Source: Streptomyces sp. V3I7 (lineage in GTDB: Bacteria > Actinomycetota > Actinomycetes > Streptomycetales > Streptomycetaceae). Taken from it: a DNA stretch of 64,000 nt. The DNA lies in contig NZ_JAUSZK010000001.1 of NCBI RefSeq assembly GCF_030817495.1, forward strand, positions 3,389,001-3,453,000, read 5' to 3'. The notes under the pieces were generated by a model, which saw only the letters and a program-made list of their open reading frames with translations, did not search any database and was not told the origin of the DNA. Position numbers and translations under genes: made by a program. How positions within the stretch are numbered: the stretch's first letter is position 1; each line of letters starts with the position of its first letter. Positions 36,435 to 45,206 of this stretch are shown here, in pieces.

Positions 36435-37642
36435 ACCGTGTCGCCCTGTCGCTCTCGCGCGGCATCGCCCGCGTCACCGAGTCGGCCCTCGCCCCCTACC
36501 AGTCCGCCGTGGTCCGCATCGGCTTCGCCGCGACGTGGCTGCTGTTCCTGCTGCGCGAGTTCCCCCACCGCCAGGAGCTCTACGGGCCCGACGGCCCCTG
36601 GAGCCGGACGCTCGCCCGGCAACTGACCGCCGGGAACGAGGCGTTCACGACCGTCCTGTGGTTCGACGGGCAGTTCTGGTTCGAGGCCTGCTACCTGCTC
36701 GCCGTCGTCGCGAGCGTCCTGATGCTGCTGGGCTGGCGCACCCGCATGTCGTCCGTGCTGTTCATGGTGGGCGTGCTGTCCCTGCAGAACCGCAGCATCT
36801 TCATGGGCGACGGCGGCGACAACGTGCTGCACCTGATGAGCATCTACCTGGTGTTCACGCGCTGCGGACAGGTCTGGTCCCTGGACGCCCGGCGGGCGGC
36901 GCGCGACAGCGCGGCACGCGCGCGTGGGGAGTGGGTCACCGACCGGGTCGGCCCGGTCCTGTGGGTGGTGTCCGGGTCGGCACTGACCGGCGCGACGCTG
37001 GCGGGCCGGCTCGGGCCAGGCTGGCAGGTGCCCGTACTGCTGTGGGCGGTGTGGGTGGCGCTGGGCGCGTGGGGGGCCGTCGCGCGGTGGGCGCGGTCGG
37101 CCGAGCCACGGATCCTGCTGGACGTCGTCGCCAACATCCTCCACAACGGCGCCCTTCTGGTGATCACGACCGAGGCGTGCCTGATCTACGCCACGGCCGG
37201 CTGGTACAAGATCCAGGGCTCTCGCTGGCAGGACGGCACAGCGGTGTACTACCCGCTCCACCTCGACTACTTCTCACCCTGGCCCGCGCTCGCCGACCTG
37301 CTGTCCTCCAACGGCACGCTGGTCATGCTGATGACGTACGGGACGGTCATGGTGCAGGTCGCCTTCCCGTTCACCCTGTTCAACCGGCGGGTCAAGAACG
37401 TCCTGCTGGCCGCGATGATGACCGAGCACGCGGTGATCGCGGTCGTCCTGGGGCTGCCGTTCTTCTCGCTGGCGATGATCGCGGCGGACGCGGTCTTCCT
37501 GCCGACATCGTTCCTGCGCGGCCTCGGAGGCTGGGCCGCACGCGCGCGTGCGCGGCTCGCGGGGCCGCCCGGAGGCCGTGCGGTGCCGCAGCCCCGCTCC
37601 CCCCGGAGCGAGGAGCGCGCCCGCGTAGGCTTCCCGATATGA
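36431..37642 (+). CDS. HTTM-domain integral membrane protein (gamma-carboxylase-like)
   Basis: A 403-residue polytopic protein of the HTTM family, which includes vitamin-K-dependent gamma-glutamyl carboxylase (family knowledge). About eight to nine hydrophobic helices are seen. Typical segments are YQSAVVRIGFAATWL, FMGDGGDNVLHLMSIYL and ATAGWYKIQGSRWQDGTAVY. The C-terminus is Arg/Pro-rich and cytoplasmic. The GTG overlaps the DUF5819 stop and the stop overlaps the TrmH start (ATGA). Whether it carboxylates anything is not known. Confidence 0.9.
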   Translation: MNRVALSLSRGIARVTESALAPYQSAVVRIGFAATWLLFLLREFPHRQELYGPDGPWSRTLARQLTAGNEAFTTVLWFDGQFWFEACYLLAVVASVLMLLGWRTRMSSVLFMVGVLSLQNRSIFMGDGGDNVLHLMSIYLVFTRCGQVWSLDARRAARDSAARARGEWVTDRVGPVLWVVSGSALTGATLAGRLGPGWQVPVLLWAVWVALGAWGAVARWARSAEPRILLDVVANILHNGALLVITTEACLIYATAGWYKIQGSRWQDGTAVYYPLHLDYFSPWPALADLLSSNGTLVMLMTYGTVMVQVAFPFTLFNRRVKNVLLAAMMTEHAVIAVVLGLPFFSLAMIAADAVFLPTSFLRGLGGWAARARARLAGPPGGRAVPQPRSPRSEERARVGFPI

Positions 37643-38403
37643 CCGACCCCCTGCCCCTCTGGCGCGAGCGCTCCGGCTCGGCCGTGCTGCTCGACGGCTT
37701 CCACGCCCTCAAGCACGCCCTGCGCTTCGGGGCCGAGGTGCCGGTGGCCGTCGCCACGGACCGGCGGGCGGCGCTCGCCCTCGCCGACGAGCTCGCCCCG
37801 GACGTCCGGGACACGCTGGACGCGCTCCTGACCGAGGTGCCGGAGGCGGCGTACGCCTCGCTGGTGCCGCGCCCTCATCCCACCGGGGTGGCGGCTCTGG
37901 CGGTACGTCCGTCGCGCGCGGCCAACCTGGAGAGGCTGACGCACACGCCCCGCACGGCGCCGGTCGTGGTCCTCGACAACCCGCGCAACCTCGGCAACGC
38001 GGGCGCCGTGATCCGGCTGGCCGCCGGTTTCGGGGCGACCGGGGTCGTCACCACGGGCACGCTCGACCCCTGGCACCCCACGGTCGTGCGCGGCGGGGCC
38101 GGCCTGCACTTCGCGACCGCCGTGGAGCGGCTCGCCGTCGACGAGTTGCCCGCCGGCCCGCTGTTCGCCCTCGACCCGGAGGGCGAGGACATCCGGGGCA
38201 CGAAGCTGCCGGACGACGCCGTTCTCGCCTTCGGCTCGGAGCGCAGCGGGCTGTCCGGCGAACTGCGCGCGCGGGCCGACCACTTGGTGGCGCTGCCGAT
38301 GCGCCCCCAGGTCTCCAGCTACAACCTCGCCACCAGTGTGGCCATGACGCTGTACCACTGGAGCCTGACCGGGGGCACACCCGCGGCACCCGCGGTCTCC
38401 TAG
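37639..38403 (+). CDS. TrmH/SpoU-family RNA methyltransferase
   Basis: A 254-residue SPOUT RNA 2'-O-methyltransferase. The knotted-fold motifs are DNPRNLGNAGAVIRLAAGFG, FGSERSGLS and LPMRPQVSSYNLATSVAM, where SAM binds. The N-terminus carries a short FHALKHALRF substrate-binding region. Its RNA target (rRNA or tRNA) cannot be told. The ATG overlaps the HTTM stop by 4 bp. Its stop overlaps the convergent paaN stop by 4 bp. Confidence 0.92.
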   Translation: MTDPLPLWRERSGSAVLLDGFHALKHALRFGAEVPVAVATDRRAALALADELAPDVRDTLDALLTEVPEAAYASLVPRPHPTGVAALAVRPSRAANLERLTHTPRTAPVVVLDNPRNLGNAGAVIRLAAGFGATGVVTTGTLDPWHPTVVRGGAGLHFATAVERLAVDELPAGPLFALDPEGEDIRGTKLPDDAVLAFGSERSGLSGELRARADHLVALPMRPQVSSYNLATSVAMTLYHWSLTGGTPAAPAVS

Positions 38404-40091
38404 GCCTCCCGGCGCACCTCGACCACGCGGAAGCGGTTCGCCACGAACGCGCCGTCGCACAGCGCCGCGTTGGCCGCCGGGTTGCCGCCCGAGCCGTGGA
38501 AGTCGGAGAAGGCGGCCGTCTGGTTGACGTACACCCCGCCGACGAGGTTGAGCGACAGCTGGGCGGCCTCCTCCAGACAGACATCCTGGACCGCCTGCTC
38601 GACCTCCTCGTCGGTCGTGTACGCGCCGACGGTCATAGCGCCTTTGTCGCGGACCGTCCGGCGCAGCAGCTCCACCGCGTCGGCCGCCGAGTCGACCGCG
38701 ACGGCGAAGGAGACGGGGCCGAAGCACTCGCTCATGTAGGCGGCCTCGTCGTCCGGCTTGGCGCCGTCCAGCTTCACGATGACGGGCGTACGGACGACGG
38801 CTCCCGGGTACTCCGGGTTGGCGACCTCGCGCGAGGCGAGCGCGACCTCGCCCAGCCCGGCCGCGGCCTCCAGGCGGGCCTTGACGTCCGGGTTGACGAT
38901 GGCGCCGAGCAGGGCGTTCGCGCGCGCGTCGTCGCCGAGGAGGCCGTCGACCGCGCGGGCGAGGTCGGCGACCACCTCGTCGTAGGACTTGTGGCCCTCG
39001 TTGGCGCGGATGCCGTCCCGGGGGATCAGCAGGTTCTGCGGGGTGGTGCACATCTGGCCGCTGTACAGGGACAGCGAGAAGGCCAGGTTGGAGAGCATGC
39101 CCTTGTAGTTGTCGGTGGACTCCACGAGCACCGTGTTGACGCCGGCCTTCTCCGTGTAGACCTGCGCCTGACGGGCGTTGGCCTCCAGCCAGTCACCGAA
39201 CGCGGTCGAGCCCGTGTAGTCGATGATCCTGATCTCGGGGCGGGTCGCGAGGGTCTTGGCGATGCCCTCGCCGTCCCGCTCGGCGGCCAGCGTCACCAGG
39301 TTCGGGTCGAAGCCCGCCTCCGCGAGTACCTCGCGGGCCACCTGCACGGTGAGCGCGAGCGGCAGCACCGCGCGCGGGTGGGGCTTGACCAGGACCGCGT
39401 TGCCGGTGGCGAGGGAGGCGAACAGGCCCGGGTAGCCGTTCCAGGTCGGGAAGGTGTTGCAGCCGATGACCAGGGCGATGCCGCGCGGGACCGCCGTGAA
39501 CTGCTTGGTGAGCGCCAGCGGGTCGCGCTTGCCCTGGGGCTTGCTCCACTCCGCCGTGTCCGGCGTGCGGACCTGCTCCGCGTACGCGTACGCCACCGCC
39601 TCCAGGCCGCGGTCCTGCGCGTGGGGGCCGCCCGCCTGGAACGCCATCATGAACGCCTGGCCGCTGGTGTGCATGACCGCGTGGGCGAACTCGTGCGTCC
39701 GGGCGCTGATGCGCTTGAGGATCTCCAGGCAGACCACGGCTCGCGTCTGCGCGCCCGCGTCCCGCCACGCGCGCTGCCCGGCCTTCATGGCGGGCAGCAG
39801 CGTGTCGATGTCCGCGTGCGGGTAGCTCACGCCCAACTCAAGCCCGTAGGGCGACACTTCGCCGCCCACCCAGTCGTCCGTGCCGGGCTGGCCGAGGTCG
39901 AGGCGGGTGCCCAGGAGAGCGTCGAAGGCGGCCTTGCCCGCGGCCGCGTCCAGGCTGCCGTGCTCGCCGTAGGCCTTCGGGTGCTCCGGGTGTGGGGACC
40001 AGTACGCGCGCGTACGGATCGCCTCCAGCGCCTGGTCGAGGGTGGGCCGGTGCTTGGCGATCAGCTCGTGGGTGGTCAGTTCGGCGGCCAT
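38400..40091 (-). CDS. paaN: phenylacetic acid degradation protein PaaN (aldehyde dehydrogenase fold)
   Basis: A 563-residue NAD(P)-dependent aldehyde dehydrogenase-superfamily protein of the PaaN type, tied to phenylacetate breakdown after ring opening. Visible features are AVPRGIALVIGCNTFPTWNG, a GSTAFGDWL nucleotide-binding loop and the catalytic Cys in LYSGQMCTTPQN. No fused hydratase domain is present, unlike PaaZ. Divergent from the PaaH-type gene, with a shared operator between them at 40182. It ends tail-to-tail with the TrmH gene. Confidence 0.92.
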   Translation of the reverse strand: MAAELTTHELIAKHRPTLDQALEAIRTRAYWSPHPEHPKAYGEHGSLDAAAGKAAFDALLGTRLDLGQPGTDDWVGGEVSPYGLELGVSYPHADIDTLLPAMKAGQRAWRDAGAQTRAVVCLEILKRISARTHEFAHAVMHTSGQAFMMAFQAGGPHAQDRGLEAVAYAYAEQVRTPDTAEWSKPQGKRDPLALTKQFTAVPRGIALVIGCNTFPTWNGYPGLFASLATGNAVLVKPHPRAVLPLALTVQVAREVLAEAGFDPNLVTLAAERDGEGIAKTLATRPEIRIIDYTGSTAFGDWLEANARQAQVYTEKAGVNTVLVESTDNYKGMLSNLAFSLSLYSGQMCTTPQNLLIPRDGIRANEGHKSYDEVVADLARAVDGLLGDDARANALLGAIVNPDVKARLEAAAGLGEVALASREVANPEYPGAVVRTPVIVKLDGAKPDDEAAYMSECFGPVSFAVAVDSAADAVELLRRTVRDKGAMTVGAYTTDEEVEQAVQDVCLEEAAQLSLNLVGGVYVNQTAAFSDFHGSGGNPAANAALCDGAFVANRFRVVEVRREA

Positions 40092-40181
40092 GGGGGATCA
40101 ACTCCTCGTTTCATGGGCTCTTCGTCGAGCTCATGACCTGGGCAGAAACATGGGCAGGAACGGCCAGTCAGAGTTAGAGTA

Positions 40182-40195
40182 ACCGAACGATCGGT
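40182..40195. promoter_or_regulatory. TetR/PaaR-type operator between paaN and the PaaH-type gene
   Basis: ACCGAACGATCGGT, with flanks extending the symmetry (AACCGA...TCGGTT). It lies in the 160-bp divergent promoter region. A DnaA-box-like TGTGGAAAA is at 40220-40228. Confidence 0.85.
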
Positions 40196-40251
40196 CGGTT
40201 CAAGGGGGTCCGCCGCATCTGTGGAAAACCCCGTGCGGGAGGATCGCGCCC

Positions 40252-41766
40252 ATGACAGCACTCGACCTCAGCAGCCCCGTGGCCGTCGTCGGCACCGGCA
40301 CCATGGGCCAGGGCATCGCCCAGGTCGCACTGGTCGCGGGCCATCCCGTGCGGCTGTACGACGACGTGCCCGGGCGGGCCCGGGAAGCGGCCGCGGCGAT
40401 CGGCGCCCGCCTCGACCGGCTCGTCGAGAAGGACCGGCTCACCGGCGCCGACCGGGACGCGGCCCGCGCGCGCCTCGCGCCCGCCGAGAGCCTGGCCGAG
40501 CTCGCCGACTGCGCGCTGGTCGTCGAGGCGGTCCTGGAGCGGCTGGATGCCAAGCAGCAGCTTTTCCGCGAGCTGGAGGACGTCGTCGCCGACGACTGCC
40601 TGCTCGCCACCAACACCTCGTCCCTGTCGGTCACGGCCATCGGCGGCGCCCTGCGCAACGCCTCCCGCTTCGTGGGCCTGCACTTCTTCAACCCGGCCCC
40701 GCTGCTGCCGCTGGTCGAGGTCGTCTCCGGACACGCCACCGACGTCGCGTCGGCCACGCGCGCGTACGAGACCGCCCGCGCCTGGGGCAAGACGCCGGTC
40801 GCCTGCGCGGACACCCCCGGCTTCATCGTCAACCGCGTCGCGCGCCCCTTCTACGCCGAGGCCTTCGCTGTCCTCGAGGCCCAGGGCGCCGACCCGGCCA
40901 CCATCGACGCCGTGCTGCGCGAGTGCGGCGGCTTCCGGATGGGCGCCTTCGAACTGACCGACCTCATCGGGCAGGACGTCAACGAGTCCGTCACGCACTC
41001 GGTGTGGCAGTCCTTCTTCCAGGACGTCCGCTTCACGCCCTCGCTGGCCCAGCGCCGCCTGGTCGAGTCCGGCCGGCTCGGCCGCAAGTCCGGACAGGGC
41101 TGGTACGACTACGGCGACGGCGCCGAGCGTCCCGAGCCGCACACCGCCGACAAGGCGCCCGCGCCCGCGTACGTCGTCGTCGAGGGCGACCTGGGGCCGG
41201 CCGGCGACCTGATCGGGCTGATCCGCGAGGCGGGCATCCAGGTCCGCCCCGAGGAGGAGGACAACGGCACCCGTATGGTGCTGCCCAGCGGCGGCCAGCT
41301 CGCCCTCGCCGACGGCCAGACCTCGATCGAGTTCCGCGACGTCGTCTACTTCGACCTCGCCCTCGACTACCGCAAGGCCACCCGGATCGCCCTGTCCGCC
41401 TCCCAGGACACCTCGCCGCAGACCCTCGCCGAGGCCACGGGCCTCTTCCAGGCGCTCGGCAAGGACGTCAGCGTCATCGGTGACGTCCCCGGCATGATCG
41501 TCGCCCGCACGGTCGCCCGGATCGTCGACCTGGCGCACGACGCCGTCGCCAAGGGCGTGGCCACCGAGGAGGACGTCGACACCGCGATGCGTCTGGGCGT
41601 CAACTACCCGCTCGGCCCGCTGGAATGGAGCCGCAGGCTGGGCCGCGGCTGGGCCTACGACCTCCTCGACGACCTCCACATGCGCGACCCCTCGGGCCGG
41701 TACGCGCCGTCGCTCGCGCTGTACCGCCACGCGTACGCCACCGACAAGCGGGAGGGCACGTCATGA
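40252..41766 (+). CDS. paaH: 3-hydroxyacyl-CoA dehydrogenase (PaaH type, two C-terminal domains)
   Basis: A 504-residue NAD-dependent dehydrogenase that oxidises 3-hydroxyadipyl-CoA or similar 3-hydroxyacyl-CoA. The Rossmann motif VVGTGTMGQGIAQ opens the N-terminal domain. The catalytic region has LHFFNPAPLLPLVEV, then a C-terminal domain that is duplicated (PGFIVNRVARPFYAEA near residue 190 and PGMIVARTVARIVDLA near 415), as in PaaH. Operator and regulator contexts both place it in the Paa pathway. The TetR gene follows with a 4-bp overlap. Confidence 0.93.
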   Translation: MTALDLSSPVAVVGTGTMGQGIAQVALVAGHPVRLYDDVPGRAREAAAAIGARLDRLVEKDRLTGADRDAARARLAPAESLAELADCALVVEAVLERLDAKQQLFRELEDVVADDCLLATNTSSLSVTAIGGALRNASRFVGLHFFNPAPLLPLVEVVSGHATDVASATRAYETARAWGKTPVACADTPGFIVNRVARPFYAEAFAVLEAQGADPATIDAVLRECGGFRMGAFELTDLIGQDVNESVTHSVWQSFFQDVRFTPSLAQRRLVESGRLGRKSGQGWYDYGDGAERPEPHTADKAPAPAYVVVEGDLGPAGDLIGLIREAGIQVRPEEEDNGTRMVLPSGGQLALADGQTSIEFRDVVYFDLALDYRKATRIALSASQDTSPQTLAEATGLFQALGKDVSVIGDVPGMIVARTVARIVDLAHDAVAKGVATEEDVDTAMRLGVNYPLGPLEWSRRLGRGWAYDLLDDLHMRDPSGRYAPSLALYRHAYATDKREGTS

Positions 41767-42350
41767 CCACCGCCAAGCGCGACACGTACACCCCCGAGAC
41801 GCTGCTCTCCGTCGCTGTCCAGGTGTTCAACGAGCGCGGCTACGACGGCACCTCCATGGAGCATCTCTCCAAGGCGGCCGGGATCTCGAAGTCGTCGATC
41901 TACCACCACGTCGCCGGCAAGGAGGAGCTGCTGCGGCGCGCCGTGAGCCGGGCGCTGGACGGGCTCTTCGGGATCCTCGAGGAGGAGCACGCGCGCGTGG
42001 GGCGGTCCGTGGACCGCCTGCAGTACGTCGTGCGGCGCACGGTCGAGGTGCTCATATCCGAGCTGCCGTACGTGACCCTGCTGCTGCGGGTGCGTGGCAA
42101 CACCGACACCGAGCGCTGGGCCCTGGAGCGGCGCCGCGACTTCGACCACCGGGTGGCCGCACTGCTGAAGGCGGCGGCCGCCGACGGGGACGTGCGCGAC
42201 GACGTGGAGGTGCGGCTGGCGACCCGGCTCGTCTTCGGGATGATCAACTCCGTCGTGGAGTGGTACCGGCCCGACGGCCGGGGCGTGAGCGAGCGCGAGG
42301 TCGCGGACGCAGTGGTGCGCCTCGCCTTCTGCGGGCTGCGCAAGGAATGA
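41763..42350 (+). CDS. paaR: TetR-family regulator, probable PaaR
   Basis: A 195-residue TetR repressor. The N-terminal HTH is LLSVAVQVFNERGYDGTSME then SKAAGISKSSIYHHVAGKEE, and the C-terminal part is an all-helical ligand pocket. It is coupled by overlap to the PaaH-type gene and is the only TetR gene in the Paa island. The repeated ACCGNNCGNNCGGT-like sites are the natural candidates for its operator, and phenylacetyl-CoA for its effector. That assignment is inferred from context. Confidence 0.88.
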   Translation: MTTAKRDTYTPETLLSVAVQVFNERGYDGTSMEHLSKAAGISKSSIYHHVAGKEELLRRAVSRALDGLFGILEEEHARVGRSVDRLQYVVRRTVEVLISELPYVTLLLRVRGNTDTERWALERRRDFDHRVAALLKAAAADGDVRDDVEVRLATRLVFGMINSVVEWYRPDGRGVSEREVADAVVRLAFCGLRKE

Positions 42351-42392
42351 CGGCCGGCATCGGCCGGGGGTGAAGGGCGCCCGCGGCCGGCC

Positions 42393-42914
42393 TCAGGTGT
42401 CCGGATCCAGGTCCTCCTCCTCGAAGACCAGGAGCGTGCGCGTGCTGAGCACCTCCGGGATCGCCTGGATCCGGGTGAGGACCAGCTCGCGCAGCGCCCT
42501 GTTGTCCGGCGTGTGCACCAGGAGCAGTACGTCGAAGTCGCCGCCCACCAGCGCGATGTGGGAGGCGCCGGGCAGCTGACGCAGCTGCCCGCGCACCGTT
42601 CGCCAGGTGTTCTGCACGATCTTCAGGGTGATGTACGCCGACGTCCCCTGGCCCGCGCGCTCATGGTCGACCCGGGCCCCGAAGCCGCGGATGACGCCGT
42701 CCTCGATGAGGCGGTTGATGCGCGCGTAGGCGTTGGCGCGGGAGACGTGGACCCGCTCGGCGACCGACCGTATGGAGGCGCGGCCGTCCGCCTGGAGTAT
42801 CTGGAGGATGTCCTGATCGATGGCGTCCAGCGGGCGCGGCGGCGGCAGGACGGCACTGTCTCCTGGGCCCGCGGCCATTTGTTCAGGTGCCATGTCCCCC
42901 CGCCTTCCTACCAT
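42393..42914 (-). CDS. bkdR: Lrp/AsnC-family regulator, probable BkdR
   Basis: A 173-residue feast/famine regulator. The HTH (about residues 29-75) has LDAIDQDILQILQADGRAS and ERVHVSRANAYARINRL, followed by a RAM ligand-binding domain (about 85-170). It is divergent from a branched-chain dehydrogenase E1alpha gene 154 bp away, matching the reported position of bkdR in streptomycetes. A more internal ATG at 42893 would drop the first 7 residues. Confidence 0.87.
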   Translation of the reverse strand: MVGRRGDMAPEQMAAGPGDSAVLPPPRPLDAIDQDILQILQADGRASIRSVAERVHVSRANAYARINRLIEDGVIRGFGARVDHERAGQGTSAYITLKIVQNTWRTVRGQLRQLPGASHIALVGGDFDVLLLVHTPDNRALRELVLTRIQAIPEVLSTRTLLVFEEEDLDPDT

Positions 42915-42938
42915 GGACGTACTGCGTTCATTTCAGGC

Positions 42939-42960
42939 TGTGGAGAACCGATTGTCCACA
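42939..42960. promoter_or_regulatory. DnaA-box pair in the bkdR/bkdA region
   Basis: TGTGGAGAA (42939-42947, one mismatch, minus) and TTGTCCACA (42952-42960, perfect, plus), in opposite orientations with 4 bp between. Confidence 0.65.
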
Positions 42961-42994
42961 GCCTCACGGGGCCTGTAGCCAAAATGTGCCGACG

Positions 42995-43008
42995 ACCGAA
43001 CAATCGGT
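42995..43008. promoter_or_regulatory. PaaR-type operator variant before the bkd cluster
   Basis: ACCGAACAATCGGT differs by one base from the operator at 40182. It is 61 bp before the E1alpha start, in the divergent region with the Lrp gene. Confidence 0.6.
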
Positions 43009-43068
43009 AGGCGAGGCGGGTCACAGGCGACGCGCCTCCCGTAGCCACTCCCACGAGGAGGTGCCGTC

Positions 43069-44205
43069 ATGACGGTCATGGAGCAGCGGGGCGGGTACCG
43101 GCCATCGCCGCCGCCCGCCTGGCAGCCCCGTACCGACCCCGCGCCGCTGCTGCCCGACGCGGAGCCGTACCGCGTCCTCGGCACGGAGGCGGCCGCCAAG
43201 GCCGGCTCCGAGCTGCTGCGGCTGCTGTACGCGCAGCTGGTGCGCGGCCGTCGGTACAACGCGCAGGCCACCGCCCTCACCAAGCAGGGCCGCCTCGCCG
43301 TCTACCCCTCCAGCACCGGCCAGGAGGCCTGTGAGGTCGCCGCCGCGCTGGCTCTCCAGGAGCGCGACTGGCTCTTCCCCAGCTACCGCGACACCCTCGC
43401 CGCCGTCGCCCGCGGGGTCGACCCCGTGGAGGCGCTCACGCTGCTGCGCGGCGACTGGCACACCGGCTACGACCCCTACGCGCACCGCGTGGCGCCCCTG
43501 AGCACCCCGCTCGCCACCCAGCTCCCGCACGCGGTCGGCCTCGCGCACGCCGCGCGCCTCAAGGGCGACGACGTGGTCGCGCTCGCCCTGGTCGGCGACG
43601 GCGGCACCAGCGAGGGCGACTTCCACGAGGCGCTGAACTTCGCCGCTGTCTGGCAGGCGCCGGTCGTCTTCCTGGTCCAGAACAACGGCTACGCGATCTC
43701 CGTCCCGCTCGCCAAGCAGACCGCCGCCCCCTCCCTGGCCCACAAGGCCGTCGGTTACGGCATGCCGGGCCGGCTGGTCGACGGCAACGATGCGGCGGCC
43801 GTGCACGAGGTGCTCAGCGCCGCCGTGGAGCACGCGCGCGCGGGCGGCGGTCCGACGCTCGTCGAGGCGGTGACGTACCGCGTGGACGCCCACACCAACG
43901 CCGACGACGCCACCCGCTACCGGGGCGACGGCGAGCTGGAGGCATGGCGCGAGCACGACCCGATCCAGCTGCTGGAGCGGGAGCTGACCGACCGCGGCCT
44001 CATCGACGAGGACGGCATCCAGGCCGCGCGCGACGACGCCGAGGCGATGGCCGCCGATCTGCGCGAGCGCATGAACCGCGATCCCGAACTCGACCCCATG
44101 GACCTGTTCTCCCACGTGTACGCCGAGCCGACCCCGCAACTGCGGGAGCAGCGCGCCCTGTTGCGGGCCGAGCTGGAGGCCGAGCAGGAAGGCGGTCACC
44201 GATGA
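43069..44205 (+). CDS. bkdA: branched-chain 2-oxoacid dehydrogenase E1 alpha (cluster with Lrp gene)
   Basis: A 378-residue thiamine diphosphate-binding subunit that decarboxylates branched-chain 2-oxoacids, giving acyl-CoA primers for branched fatty acids and catabolism. The TPP motif GDGGTSEGDFHEALNFAAVW ends in VQNN. YRVDAHTNADDATRYR matches the phosphorylation-loop region of the family. ATG start with GAGGAGG upstream. Its stop overlaps the E1beta start (ATGA). Pyruvate specificity is an alternative reading, but the regulator neighbour favours branched-chain acids. Confidence 0.9.
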   Translation: MTVMEQRGGYRPSPPPAWQPRTDPAPLLPDAEPYRVLGTEAAAKAGSELLRLLYAQLVRGRRYNAQATALTKQGRLAVYPSSTGQEACEVAAALALQERDWLFPSYRDTLAAVARGVDPVEALTLLRGDWHTGYDPYAHRVAPLSTPLATQLPHAVGLAHAARLKGDDVVALALVGDGGTSEGDFHEALNFAAVWQAPVVFLVQNNGYAISVPLAKQTAAPSLAHKAVGYGMPGRLVDGNDAAAVHEVLSAAVEHARAGGGPTLVEAVTYRVDAHTNADDATRYRGDGELEAWREHDPIQLLERELTDRGLIDEDGIQAARDDAEAMAADLRERMNRDPELDPMDLFSHVYAEPTPQLREQRALLRAELEAEQEGGHR

Positions 44206-45206
44206 CCACCGTGGCCGTCAAGCCCGCCACCATGGCGCAGGCCCTCACGCGCGCGCTGCGCGACGCGATGGCCGACGACCCGGCCGTGCACGTCATGGGT
44301 GAGGACGTCGGCACGCTCGGCGGCGTCTTCCGGGTCACCGACGGGCTCGCCAAGGAGTTCGGCGAGGACCGCTGCACGGACACCCCGCTGGCCGAGGCGG
44401 GCATCCTCGGCACGGCCGTGGGCATGGCGATGTACGGGCTGCGCCCGGTCGTGGAGATGCAGTTCGACGCCTTCGCCTACCCGGCGTTCGAGCAGCTGAT
44501 CAGCCATGTCTCCCGCATGCGCAACCGCACCCGCGGCGCGATGCCTCTGCCGATCACCATCCGTGTGCCCTACGGCGGCGGGATCGGCGGCGTCGAGCAC
44601 CACAGCGACTCGTCCGAGGCGTACTACATGGCGACTCCGGGGCTCCATGTCGTCACGCCCGCGACGGTCGCCGACTCCTACGGGCTGCTGCGCGCCTCCA
44701 TCGCCTCCGACGACCCGGTCGTCTTCCTCGAACCCAAGCGCCTGTACTGGTCGAAGGACACCTGGAACGCCGAGCACCCGACGGCCGTCGAGCCGATCGG
44801 CCGTGCGGTGGTGCGACGCTCCGGCCGCAGTGCCACGCTCATCACGTACGGGCCGTCGGTGCAGATCTGCCTCGAAGCCGCCGAGGCGGCCCAGGCGGAG
44901 GGCTGGGACCTCGAAGTCGTCGATCTGCGCTCCCTGGTGCCGTTCGACGACGAGACGGTCTGCGCCTCGGTACGCCGGACCGGGCGCGCGGTCGTCGTGC
45001 ACGAGTCGGGCGGCTTCGGCGGACCGGGCGGCGAGATCGCGGCCCGCGTCACCGAGCGCTGCTTCCACCACCTGGAGGCGCCGGTGCTGCGTGTGGCCGG
45101 GTTCGACATCCCCTATCCGCCGCCGATGCTGGAGCGACACCATCTGCCCGGCGTCGACCGGATCCTGGACGCCGTCGCGCGTCTGCAGTGGGAGGCCGAG
45201 AGCTGA
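44202..45206 (+). CDS. bkdB: branched-chain 2-oxoacid dehydrogenase E1 beta
   Basis: A 334-residue transketolase-like partner of E1 alpha that completes the active site. Family segments are VHVMGEDVGTLGGVFRVTDG, DTPLAEAGILG, FDAFAYPAFEQLISHVSRMR and RVPYGGGIGGVEHHSDSSEA. The C-terminal domain has VVVHESGGFGGPGGEI. It is coupled to its neighbours at both ends. Confidence 0.94.
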   Translation: MTTVAVKPATMAQALTRALRDAMADDPAVHVMGEDVGTLGGVFRVTDGLAKEFGEDRCTDTPLAEAGILGTAVGMAMYGLRPVVEMQFDAFAYPAFEQLISHVSRMRNRTRGAMPLPITIRVPYGGGIGGVEHHSDSSEAYYMATPGLHVVTPATVADSYGLLRASIASDDPVVFLEPKRLYWSKDTWNAEHPTAVEPIGRAVVRRSGRSATLITYGPSVQICLEAAEAAQAEGWDLEVVDLRSLVPFDDETVCASVRRTGRAVVVHESGGFGGPGGEIAARVTERCFHHLEAPVLRVAGFDIPYPPPMLERHHLPGVDRILDAVARLQWEAES

